DNA of 5,400 nucleotides from NCBI GenBank assembly GCA_002433485.1, contig DJIF01000013.1, forward strand, positions 1 to 5,400. The letters run 5' to 3'. Shown in pieces: positions 1 through 5,400 of this stretch. The number at the start of each line of letters is the position of its first letter. Positions within the stretch are counted from its first letter, which is position 1. The notes beneath the pieces were generated by a model. That model was given only the letters and a program-made list of their open reading frames with translations, made no database searches and had not been told where the DNA came from. The DNA comes from Deltaproteobacteria bacterium UBA6601 (GTDB taxonomy: Bacteria > Myxococcota_A > UBA796 > UBA9615). The position numbers were made by a program, and so were the translations under genes.

Positions 1-21
1 ACCAGGCTGCTCCACCCCGCG
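1..21 (-). tRNA. Initiator tRNA (tRNA-fMet), 5' end only, cut by window edge
   Basis: Read on the minus strand from 21 down to 1, the sequence begins CGCGGGGTGGAGCAGC and ends CCTGGT. By recall this matches base for base the acceptor 5' strand, the T8 to G10 junction and the start of the D-loop of proteobacterial initiator tRNA, such as E. coli metZ/metY. The 5' C is a known initiator hallmark, because it forms a C1-A72 mismatch instead of a pair. Anticodon, T-arm and 3' end lie outside the window, so the identity rests on 21 bases. A strong promoter sits at the right distance upstream on the same strand. The roughly 29-nt leader between the predicted transcription start and position 21 would be removed by RNase P. 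The tRNA delivers formylmethionine for translation initiation. Confidence 0.85.
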
Positions 22-56
22 TCATGGGCCGCCGCGCTGTGGCGGTGGTCGGAAGT

Positions 57-85
57 CTTATACGGCCGGCCCCGAAGGGTGTCAA
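57..85 (-). promoter_or_regulatory. Sigma70 promoter of the tRNA-fMet gene
   Basis: On the minus strand, a perfect -35 hexamer TTGACA (85-80) is followed after exactly 17 bp by TATAAG (62-57), which matches the -10 consensus at five of six bases. The predicted start is near position 50, so the transcript runs leftward into the tRNA at 21. This is the best promoter match in the window, as expected for a highly expressed stable RNA. It lies just upstream of the divergent acyl-CoA dehydrogenase gene. Confidence 0.75.
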
Positions 86-133
86 CCCACCGAGAACGAG
101 GCGCGGGGGGTCGCTCTGACGAGGCAGCGTCGG

Positions 134-139
134 TATATT
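134..139 (+). promoter_or_regulatory. Possible -10 element for the acyl-CoA dehydrogenase gene
   Basis: TATATT matches the -10 consensus at five of six positions and lies 32 bp before the start codon, in an otherwise GC-rich stretch. No acceptable -35 hexamer is found 16-18 bp upstream: the nearest, CTGACG at 116-121, is only 12 bp away. If it is real, an activator or extended contacts would be needed. Confidence 0.2.
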
Positions 140-160
140 GCCGCTCCTTACCAACCTGCT

Positions 161-164
161 GGAG
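161..164 (+). promoter_or_regulatory. Shine-Dalgarno GGAG that fixes the dehydrogenase start
   Basis: GGAG lies 7 nt before ATG 172. The frame is open further upstream to a GTG at 79, but that codon has a purine run directly against it with no spacing, overlaps the minus-strand tRNA -35 box, and would add 31 residues with no dehydrogenase-like character. The ATG at 172 is therefore preferred. Confidence 0.6.
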
Positions 165-171
165 TTGCCCG

Positions 172-1329
172 ATGTCCGAGCTCGCTGTACGCCCCCCTGA
201 CCTGACCGATGAGCACCGCATGTTCCGCAAGACCGCGCGGGACTTCATTGAGAAGGAACTGGCGCCGTTTGCTGACGAGTACGAGCGCAACAAGGGCTTT
301 CCGGATGAGATCTTTAAAAAGGTCGCCGACATGGGCTTTCTTGGTCTCAATGTGCCCGAAGAGTACGGTGGCATGGGCCTGGACTACTGGTTCACTGTCA
401 TCTGGCTGGAAGAGCTGGTGCGGTCGAGGTGCGCCGGTCTGAACCTCGCTCTGGCGGTGCAGTCCGACATGGCCACCCCGGTCATCGGCGCCATCGGCAC
501 CGATGATCAAAAGACTGAATTCTGGGGACCAGCGATCCGCGGTGAACGCATCGCAGCGCTGGGCATCTCCGAGCCGGGTGCCGGCTCCGATGTGGCCAGT
601 ATCCGCACCACAGCCACCCGCGATGGCGACGACTACGTAATCAATGGCGCCAAGACCTGGATCACCAACGGCAGCAGGGCCGACTTCATTACCCTGGCAG
701 TGCGCACCGGCGATGAAGGCTTCGGCGGTATCTCGCTGCTGCTGTTCCCCACCGACACCAAGGGCTTCAGCATCGGTCGCTTGCTGGAAAAAGTAGGCAA
801 CCACAGCTCGGACACCGCTGAGTTGGCCTTCGACAACTGCCGGGTGCCAGCCCGAAACCTGCTGGGCCAGGAGAACATGGGATTCTACTACATCATGCAG
901 AACTTCCAGGGCGAGCGGCTGGTCGGCGCGATCATGGCCACCGCTGGCATGGAGCTGCTGATGCAGGACGCCATCCAGTACGGCACCGAGCGGCAAGCCT
1001 TTGGCCGGCCCCTGACCAAGTTCCAGGTATGGAGACACAAGTTCGTCGAGCACCTGACCAACATCGAGGCCGGGCGCCGCTTGACCTACCATGCCTGCGA
1101 CCTGTTCGCCCGCGACGAAGCTGCGGTGGAGCAGATCTCCATGGCCAAGCTGTACACCTGCGATCTGGCCCAGCGGGTGGTCTACGACTGCCAGCAGTTC
1201 CACGGTGGCTACGGCTATGTGGAGGAATACTACGTCGCCCGCGCATTCCGGGACCTGCGGCTGCTCACCATCGGTGGTGGAACCTCCGAGATCATGAAGG
1301 AGATCATCGGCAAGTGCCGGGGGCTCTGA
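172..1329 (+). CDS. Acyl-CoA dehydrogenase, long-chain/isovaleryl active-site type
   Basis: This 385-aa FAD flavoprotein is full length for the family. It should oxidise an acyl-CoA to the trans-2-enoyl-CoA in the cytoplasm and pass electrons to electron-transfer flavoprotein. The order is N-terminal helices (about 1-115), middle beta domain (about 120-230) and C-terminal helices (about 235-385). Signature 1 is LGISEPGAGSD (130-140). Signature 2 runs from Q342 in QFHGGYGY to D361. TERQAFG (272-278) carries the FAD-contacting Arg and Phe. The catalytic glutamate of medium- and short-chain enzymes, in IYEGT, is replaced here by Gly369 (TIGGGTSEI). Glu248 in GERL sits 121 residues earlier, the same spacing as Thr255 to Glu376 in human MCAD, so it matches the base of LCAD and isovaleryl-CoA dehydrogenase. 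Long-chain and branched-chain substrates are both possible; the sequence does not decide. No beta-oxidation partner gene is in view. Confidence 0.93.
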   Translation: MSELAVRPPDLTDEHRMFRKTARDFIEKELAPFADEYERNKGFPDEIFKKVADMGFLGLNVPEEYGGMGLDYWFTVIWLEELVRSRCAGLNLALAVQSDMATPVIGAIGTDDQKTEFWGPAIRGERIAALGISEPGAGSDVASIRTTATRDGDDYVINGAKTWITNGSRADFITLAVRTGDEGFGGISLLLFPTDTKGFSIGRLLEKVGNHSSDTAELAFDNCRVPARNLLGQENMGFYYIMQNFQGERLVGAIMATAGMELLMQDAIQYGTERQAFGRPLTKFQVWRHKFVEHLTNIEAGRRLTYHACDLFARDEAAVEQISMAKLYTCDLAQRVVYDCQQFHGGYGYVEEYYVARAFRDLRLLTIGGGTSEIMKEIIGKCRGL

Positions 1330-1341
1330 TCAAAGAGCTAT

Positions 1342-1361
1342 GCGGCGGGCGGGAGCGCCGC
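1342..1361 (+). other. GC-rich hairpin between the dehydrogenase and the pilus ATPase gene
   Basis: GCGGCG (1342-1347) pairs with CGCCGC (1356-1361) around an 8-nt loop, inside the 57-bp gap. The hexamer AGAGCT occurs on both sides (1334-1339 and 1366-1371), and its AGCT core could extend the pairing. There is no T-run afterwards, so it is not a recognisable intrinsic terminator. It could attenuate or stabilise a read-through transcript, and co-transcription of the flanking genes remains possible. Confidence 0.25.
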
Positions 1362-1386
1362 GCGGAGAGCTGCTAGAGTTGCGTCG

Positions 1387-3561
1387 ATGAGTTCATCAGA
1401 CGCCGAACCAGAACTTGTCCGCCTACTGGCGAGCATGGACGACTTCCCTGCATCCGATCTGTTCCTGTGCGCAGGAAAGGTCCCTGCGGTGCGGGTGCAC
1501 GGCACTGTGCAGGCCCTGGACAAAGCACCAACCAGCCGCGACGAGCTAGATGCCCTGCTGGACCATGCCCTACTGCCGGCGCAAAAGCAGCACTTTGCCA
1601 GCAGCGGCGACCTCGACACCGGGCTGAGTGTCGCCGACGGGCGGCGCTTCCGCCTCAACCTGAGCCGCCAGCAGGGCCGCATCAGCGTAGTCGCACGGGC
1701 AGTGCCGAGCGGCGATCTGGACTTTCAGTCACTGCTGCTGCCAGAGGCGGTCCGCGAACTGGCAGACAGCAAGCGCGGGCTGGTACTGGTAACCGGCGCC
1801 ACCGGCTCGGGAAAGTCCACCACTCTGGCGGCCATGGTGGGCCACATCAACCGCAGCCGAGCGGCCCACATCATCACCATTGAAGACCCCATCGAGTTCG
1901 TCCATCAGGACCGCAACAGCAGGGTCAGCCAGCGTGAAATAGGGGCCGACACCAACTCCTTCTCCGATGCCCTGCGCCACGTGGTGCGGCAGAGCCCCGA
2001 CGTCATCGTCATCGGCGAGATGCGCGACGCCGAAACCGTCGCCGTCGCACTCTCGGCAGCGCTGACCGGACACCTGGTGCTCGCCTCCCTGCACACCATC
2101 GACGCAACCCAGACCCTGCAGCGCATGCTCAGCTATTACCCCGACCACCTGCGCGCCCAGGTGGCCATGGACCTCAGCCTCAGCCTGCGCGGCATCATCA
2201 GCCAGCGCCTGCTGCCCCGCGAGGACGGCCAGGGCCGGGTGCTGGCCGCCGAATTGCTGAGCTGTAGCCCGCCGGTCAGCAAGCTGCTCCGAGAGCAGCG
2301 TATCGATGAGCTGCTCGACCTGATGCGTTCCACCCGCGAGCCAGGCATCCGCACCTTTAACAGCTCGCTGCTTGAGCTCTACAGCCAGGGTTTGATCTCC
2401 TACGATCAGGGAGTCGCCAGCGCCACCAGCCCCGAAGAGTTCGCGCTACAGACCAAGGGGATGTCGACGGGGCTGGACACCTTCCACAGTGGCAGCGACA
2501 ACGAAGACGTCGAGCTCGACATGAAGGGGCTACTGGCCGAAGTGCTCGAGCGCAACGCATCAGACCTCCACCTCACCGAAGGACGCCCACCTATCTTGCG
2601 CATCGCCGGCCAGCTGGTCCCCATCGGCCGCAAGGCCCTCTCCGCCACCGACATGCGAATGCTGCTCTACTCAATCCTCAGCGGCCGACAGCGCAGCTCC
2701 TACGAGCTCGACCGGGAGCTCGACTTCGCCCTGGCCATTGAAGGCGGGCGCCGCTTTCGGGTCAACGCCTACTATCAGAAGGGCCGAATGGCCGCGGCGC
2801 TGCGCGCGATTCCGGCAACGATCCCCAGCGCCACTGAGCTGGGACTCCCCCAGACCCTACTGGAGTTGGGCGAACGCGCCCATGGACTGCTGTTGGTGGT
2901 AGGCCCCACCGGCGCTGGCAAGAGCACCACCATGGCCTGTCTGGTCAATCGCATCAACCAGAACCGACACTGTCGCATCATCACCGTCGAAGACCCCATC
3001 GAGTACAGCCATCAGAGCCGCAAGGCCACCATCGACCAACGCGAGGTTCACGCCGACACCCGCAGCTTCTCAGACGCCCTCAAGTTCATCCTGCGCCAAG
3101 ACCCGGACGTCATCCTTATTGGTGAGATGCGCGACCACGAGACCATCGCTGCGGCCCTCACCGCAGCGGAGACCGGCCACCTGGTCATCGCCACCCTGCA
3201 CGCCAACGACTCATTGCAAGCCATCGACCGGATCATCGATGTGTTCCCGTCCCACCAACAGGCACAAGCGCGCACCCAGCTCGCCGCCAGCCTCATCGGC
3301 GTGATCAGCCAGCGCCTGCTGCCCCGCAGGGCCCAGAGCGGCAGAGTTGCAGCCTTTGAGATCATGGTCGGTACCGCAGCGATTCGGAACCTGATTCGCA
3401 GCGACAAGATGCACCAGGGCGTGTCACTGATGGAGGCGGGCGCCCGGGACGGCATGGTCACCATGGACCGCGCGCTGACCGAGCTGGTTCGGAGCGGTGA
3501 AGTCTCAACCGAACAAATCCGTGGTCTACTCACCAACCCCCTGAAGCTGAACCAGGGCTGA
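1387..3561 (+). CDS. pilT: Fused type IV pilus retraction ATPase: PilU-like domain plus PilT-like domain
   Basis: At 724 aa this is about twice the length of PilT or PilU, because it holds two whole retraction ATPases. Each has a PAS-like N-domain (from SDLFLCAG 23-30; SDLHLTEG 392-399) and a RecA-like motor. Walker A is GATGSGKST (137-145) and GPTGAGKST (506-514). The Asp box is IEDPIE and VEDPIE (E166/E535). Walker B is GEMRD (Glu211/Glu580). The His box is TGH...LH (His229 and His236; His598 and His605). Every pair is 369 residues apart. The first C-terminal part resembles PilU (MDLSLSLRGIISQRLL, LYSQGLISYD). The second keeps AIRNLIR (665-671), close to the AIRNLIRE motif PilT needs for retraction. 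An acidic linker spans about 356-378. It should act in the cytoplasm at the pilus base to depolymerise pilin. ATG 1387 has a weak AGAG 8 nt upstream. No other pil gene is visible. Domain assignment to PilU versus PilT is by motif recall, not phylogeny. Confidence 0.92.
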   Translation: MSSSDAEPELVRLLASMDDFPASDLFLCAGKVPAVRVHGTVQALDKAPTSRDELDALLDHALLPAQKQHFASSGDLDTGLSVADGRRFRLNLSRQQGRISVVARAVPSGDLDFQSLLLPEAVRELADSKRGLVLVTGATGSGKSTTLAAMVGHINRSRAAHIITIEDPIEFVHQDRNSRVSQREIGADTNSFSDALRHVVRQSPDVIVIGEMRDAETVAVALSAALTGHLVLASLHTIDATQTLQRMLSYYPDHLRAQVAMDLSLSLRGIISQRLLPREDGQGRVLAAELLSCSPPVSKLLREQRIDELLDLMRSTREPGIRTFNSSLLELYSQGLISYDQGVASATSPEEFALQTKGMSTGLDTFHSGSDNEDVELDMKGLLAEVLERNASDLHLTEGRPPILRIAGQLVPIGRKALSATDMRMLLYSILSGRQRSSYELDRELDFALAIEGGRRFRVNAYYQKGRMAAALRAIPATIPSATELGLPQTLLELGERAHGLLLVVGPTGAGKSTTMACLVNRINQNRHCRIITVEDPIEYSHQSRKATIDQREVHADTRSFSDALKFILRQDPDVILIGEMRDHETIAAALTAAETGHLVIATLHANDSLQAIDRIIDVFPSHQQAQARTQLAASLIGVISQRLLPRRAQSGRVAAFEIMVGTAAIRNLIRSDKMHQGVSLMEAGARDGMVTMDRALTELVRSGEVSTEQIRGLLTNPLKLNQG
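2197..2220 (+). repeat. Perfect 24-bp direct repeat, first copy (in the PilU-like half)
   Basis: These 24 bases are identical to 3304-3327. They encode the end of the motor domain (ISQRLLPR, 271-278). The copies are 1107 bp apart, equal to 369 codons and in the same frame, so the repeat follows the protein duplication. The flanking DNA is clearly diverged. Confidence 0.85.
3304..3327 (+). repeat. Perfect 24-bp direct repeat, second copy (in the PilT-like half)
   Basis: This is the second copy of the repeat at 2197-2220 and encodes the matching ISQRLLPR at 640-647. Recombination between the copies would remove exactly 369 codons in frame. A shorter identical block, 16 bp at 1882-1897 and 2989-3004 covering the Asp box, has the same 1107-bp offset. 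Confidence 0.85.
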
Positions 3562-3637
3562 ATAGCGCCAGCCCACGGCAAGCTCCTTTGAGACGCCCTA
3601 TTGGGCTCATCCAAGCCGGTCCAGCAAGGCTCTCTAT

Positions 3638-3658
3638 AAAAAAGGATGCGTAGCATCC
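3638..3658 (-). terminator. Candidate intrinsic terminator on the minus strand
   Basis: GGATGC (3644-3649) and GCATCC (3653-3658) form a perfect 6-bp stem with a 3-nt loop, next to six A residues at 3638-3643. Read on the minus strand this is a stem followed by TTTTTT, the layout of a Rho-independent terminator. On the plus strand no T-run follows. No minus-strand gene is convincing here, so it might stop antisense transcription entering the ATPase gene. The stem is short. Confidence 0.35.
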
Positions 3659-3682
3659 ACAGCAGGTTCCTCGGATTGGCGC

Positions 3683-3710
3683 TTGTCAGATGGGGTCGGC
3701 CGGGTGTAGT
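3683..3710 (+). promoter_or_regulatory. Possible promoter for topB
   Basis: TTGTCA (3683-3688, five of six matches to the -35) is followed after 16 bp by TGTAGT (3705-3710, four of six matches to the -10). The predicted start would fall near 3717, inside the palindrome at 3713-3722. An alternative -10, TATAAG at 3743-3748, has a better hexamer but no matching -35. Some promoter is expected in this 259-bp gap, but neither choice is strong. Confidence 0.3.
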
Positions 3711-3712
3711 TG

Positions 3713-3722
3713 TTGGCGCCAA
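3713..3722 (+). repeat. 10-bp palindrome TTGGCGCCAA upstream of topB
   Basis: TTGGCGCCAA is a perfect palindrome. A second TTGGCGC occurs 37 bp earlier (3676-3682), flanking the candidate promoter. The arrangement would suit an operator for a dimeric repressor, but I do not recognise the site as that of a known regulator, and chance is not excluded in GC-rich DNA. Confidence 0.3.
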
Positions 3723-3808
3723 GCATTTCGCTAGGTCTCCCATATAAGGGAATCCATAGCACCGACCTGAGAATGGGAATGTCAAACTCTGACCGTCCCC
3801 TTCACCCT

Positions 3809-3813
3809 GAGGA
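3809..3813 (+). promoter_or_regulatory. Shine-Dalgarno GAGGA that fixes the GTG start of topB
   Basis: GAGGA lies 7 nt before GTG 3821, an ideal spacing. In-frame ATGs at 3773 and 3779 would add 16 or 14 residues (MSNSDRPLHPEEAP from the second). They lack a comparable site, and family members begin directly at a SKTLVIAEKPS-like motif. Confidence 0.7.
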
Positions 3814-3820
3814 AGCGCCT

Positions 3821-5400
3821 GTGTCCAAGACCCTCGTCATCGCCGAGAAGCCCAGCGTCGCCAACGACATCGCCAAGGTCGTAAAGGCCACCAAGAAGGG
3901 AACCCACGCTTTCGAGGGCGAGTCCCACCTGGTGTCATGGGCCGTCGGTCACCTGCTCGAATTCCAAAAGCCTGAAGACTATGACGACAAGCTGCAGCGC
4001 TGGCGTCTCAAAGACCTCCCCATCATTCCCGAGCAGTTCCAGCTCAGCCCGGTACGCGGTGCCAGCGCCCAGCTCAAGGCGCTCAAGAAGATGATCCGCC
4101 GCAAGGACGTAGTGCGCATTGTCAACGCCTGCGACGCCGGCCGTGAAGGGGAGCTCATCTTTCGCGAGATCTATCGCTTCGCCGAAACCGAAAAGCCCGT
4201 GGATCGGCTGTGGCTCCAGTCCATGACCGGCGACGCTATTCAAAAGGGCCTCAACGCGCCCCGCACCCAAGACAGCGTGCAGGGCCTGGCAGACGCTGCC
4301 GACTGCCGCGCAGAGTGCGACTGGCTCATCGGCATGAACGCGACCCGCGCCCTCACCATCCGGCTTCGATCCCGCAGCGATAAGACCGTCTGGTCCGCTG
4401 GCCGCGTGCAGACCGCGACCCTGGCCATGCTGGTCCGCCGCGAGCGAGAGATCCTGGCTCATGAGCCGCACCCCTACTGGATGCTCAAAGCCACCTTCCA
4501 GATCGAGGGTGACGGTGCCCACGAGTACCAGGGCACCTGGTTTGATCCTGAGGCTGATGCACCCCGGGATCGCATCTTCGACCCCGAACAACGAGATCGC
4601 ATCGTCAAGCTGCTGGAGAGCAAGCCAAAAGCAAGCGCCAGCGAGACCCGCAAGAATTCCCGCGAGACTGCTCCGGCACTGCTCGACCTCACCACCCTGC
4701 AGCGCGAAGCCAATAAGCGCTTCGGCTTCTCTGCCCGCCGCACCCTCAGCGCAGCGCAGAGCCTCTACGAACAGCACAAGCTGATCACCTATCCCCGAAC
4801 CGACTCAAAGGCCCTACCCCAGGACTATCGCCCCTACGTGAACCAAAGCATCGAGTTCCTGTCCGGTCAGAAGGCCTTCTCAGCCCACGCCAAGCGACTG
4901 CTCGAAAACGGTCTCAATAATGAAAAGCGCAACTTCAACGACAAGGCAGTTAGCGATCACTTCGCCATCATTCCCACCGGCGAAGGCAGCCCAGACCGAT
5001 TGCACGGTGACGAAGCGCGGATCTTCGACCTGGTGGTCCGCCGCTTTCTGGCTTCCTTTCACCCAGCCGCCGAGTACGCCGAGGTCGACCGCACCACAAG
5101 CCTCGAAGGTGAGCGCTTTCGCACTCGCCGCAAGGTTCTCACCAAGCCAGGCTGGCGCGAGGTCTGGGACAGTGGCAAGGGCGACGGCAAAGAGTCCAAG
5201 AAGCAGCGCGACCTGCCACCACTGCCGCAGGCTAAGGGGAGCGAGGCGAGCCTCACCGAGCACGAAACTGAGGAGAAGCTGACCCGCCCCCCCTCGCGGC
5301 ACACGGAGGCCAGTCTGCTGAGGTTGATGGAAACCGCCGGCGTGGAGGTGGACGATGAGTCCATCGCCCAAGTGCTGACCGAGACCGGTGGCCTGGGAAC
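3821..5400 (+). CDS. topB: DNA topoisomerase III (type IA), C-terminus beyond window
   Basis: The reading frame is open from GTG 3821 to the edge, giving 526 residues with no stop. A Toprim domain opens the protein: SKTLVIAEKPSVA contains catalytic Glu9, and NACDAGREGE carries Asp105 and Glu109. Gly107 replaces the middle acid of DxDxE, as I recall for the TopB branch with DAGREGE. SAGRVQTATL (192-201) is the SxGRVQTPTL motif with Ala199 for Pro. ITYPRTDS (322-329) holds the active-site Tyr324, which forms the 5'-phosphotyrosine link. DHFAIIPT (379-386) and RPPSRHTEASLL (489-500) follow, and the cut falls at a GGLG that normally leads into TPATR. The enzyme passes single strands through a transient break, unlinking replication or recombination intermediates on the nucleoid. 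It resembles the longer TopB form of Burkholderia and Xanthomonas rather than E. coli TopB. The C-terminal region, including any zinc fingers, cannot be seen. Confidence 0.93.
   Translation, partial: MSKTLVIAEKPSVANDIAKVVKATKKGTHAFEGESHLVSWAVGHLLEFQKPEDYDDKLQRWRLKDLPIIPEQFQLSPVRGASAQLKALKKMIRRKDVVRIVNACDAGREGELIFREIYRFAETEKPVDRLWLQSMTGDAIQKGLNAPRTQDSVQGLADAADCRAECDWLIGMNATRALTIRLRSRSDKTVWSAGRVQTATLAMLVRREREILAHEPHPYWMLKATFQIEGDGAHEYQGTWFDPEADAPRDRIFDPEQRDRIVKLLESKPKASASETRKNSRETAPALLDLTTLQREANKRFGFSARRTLSAAQSLYEQHKLITYPRTDSKALPQDYRPYVNQSIEFLSGQKAFSAHAKRLLENGLNNEKRNFNDKAVSDHFAIIPTGEGSPDRLHGDEARIFDLVVRRFLASFHPAAEYAEVDRTTSLEGERFRTRRKVLTKPGWREVWDSGKGDGKESKKQRDLPPLPQAKGSEASLTEHETEEKLTRPPSRHTEASLLRLMETAGVEVDDESIAQVLTETGGLG

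Noticed and set aside
79..171. N-terminal extension of the dehydrogenase from GTG 79
   Set aside because: No spaced ribosome site, overlap with the minus-strand tRNA promoter, and a 31-residue stretch with no family character; ATG 172 has GGAG at 7 nt.
148..1203. Long minus-strand open frame (351 codons) across the dehydrogenase gene
   Set aside because: It is a GC-driven shadow of a clearly real gene. Its translation shows no recognisable motif, and no convincing start signals were seen.
3593..3608. Hairpin GCCC-TATT-GGGC after the ATPase stop codon as a plus-strand terminator
   Set aside because: The stem is only 4 bp before a bulge, and no T-run follows.
3646..3747. Small plus-strand frame of 33 codons in the gap (MRSIHSRFLG...)
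   Set aside because: The purine run abuts its ATG without spacing, the start lies inside the hairpin, and nothing about the peptide suggests selection.
3743..3748. TATAAG as the main -10 of topB
   Set aside because: The hexamer is good, but no sequence resembling a -35 box lies 16-18 bp upstream; it is kept only as an alternative.
3048..3785. Minus-strand open frame (245 codons) spanning the 3' part of the ATPase gene and the gap
   Set aside because: Most of it mirrors the conserved PilT-like motor, the product is low-complexity and unrecognised, and the minus-strand terminator at 3638-3658 lies within it.
3935..4777. Minus-strand open frame (280 codons) inside topB
   Set aside because: It is antisense to the conserved Toprim and central motifs of topB and has no family resemblance.

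Overview
The window is GC-rich and densely coding, typical of a free-living proteobacterium. The tRNA start, the pilus motor and the topoisomerase together suggest Gammaproteobacteria, with Betaproteobacteria possible; this is an inference, as no species-diagnostic gene is present. There is no phage gene, insertion sequence, CRISPR array or plasmid backbone, so it reads as ordinary chromosome around one unusual gene.

Left edge (1-171): positions 21-1 on the minus strand are the first 21 bases of an initiator tRNA (tRNA-fMet) gene that leaves the window. A near-consensus sigma70 promoter for it (-35 TTGACA, 17-bp spacer, -10 TATAAG) lies at 85-57. Divergent from it is an acyl-CoA dehydrogenase (172-1329, 385 aa). 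Its active-site pattern is that of the long-chain/isovaleryl type: the catalytic glutamate lies in an ERL motif, and glycine occupies the position used by the medium-chain enzymes.

Centre (1387-3561): one 724-residue protein carries two complete type IV pilus retraction ATPases in tandem. The first half resembles PilU and the second PilT, joined by an acidic linker. The nucleotide-binding motifs of the two halves are exactly 369 residues apart, and a perfect 24-bp direct repeat occurs at the matching 1107-bp distance. PilT and PilU are normally separate proteins that cooperate in pulling pili back, so this fusion would tie them together 1:1. It is the most interesting item here.

Right part (3562-5400): a 259-bp gap holds a hairpin plus A-tract that would act as a minus-strand terminator, a 10-bp palindrome and weak promoter-like elements. 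It is followed by a type IA DNA topoisomerase III gene (topB), with GTG start 3821 and a good Shine-Dalgarno. It stays open for 526 codons to the window end and is cut before its C-terminus.

The three protein genes share a strand but have unrelated roles: fatty-acid or acyl-CoA oxidation, pilus retraction, and DNA decatenation. The 57-bp gap between the first two permits co-transcription; the third probably has its own promoter. No other pilus gene is visible.
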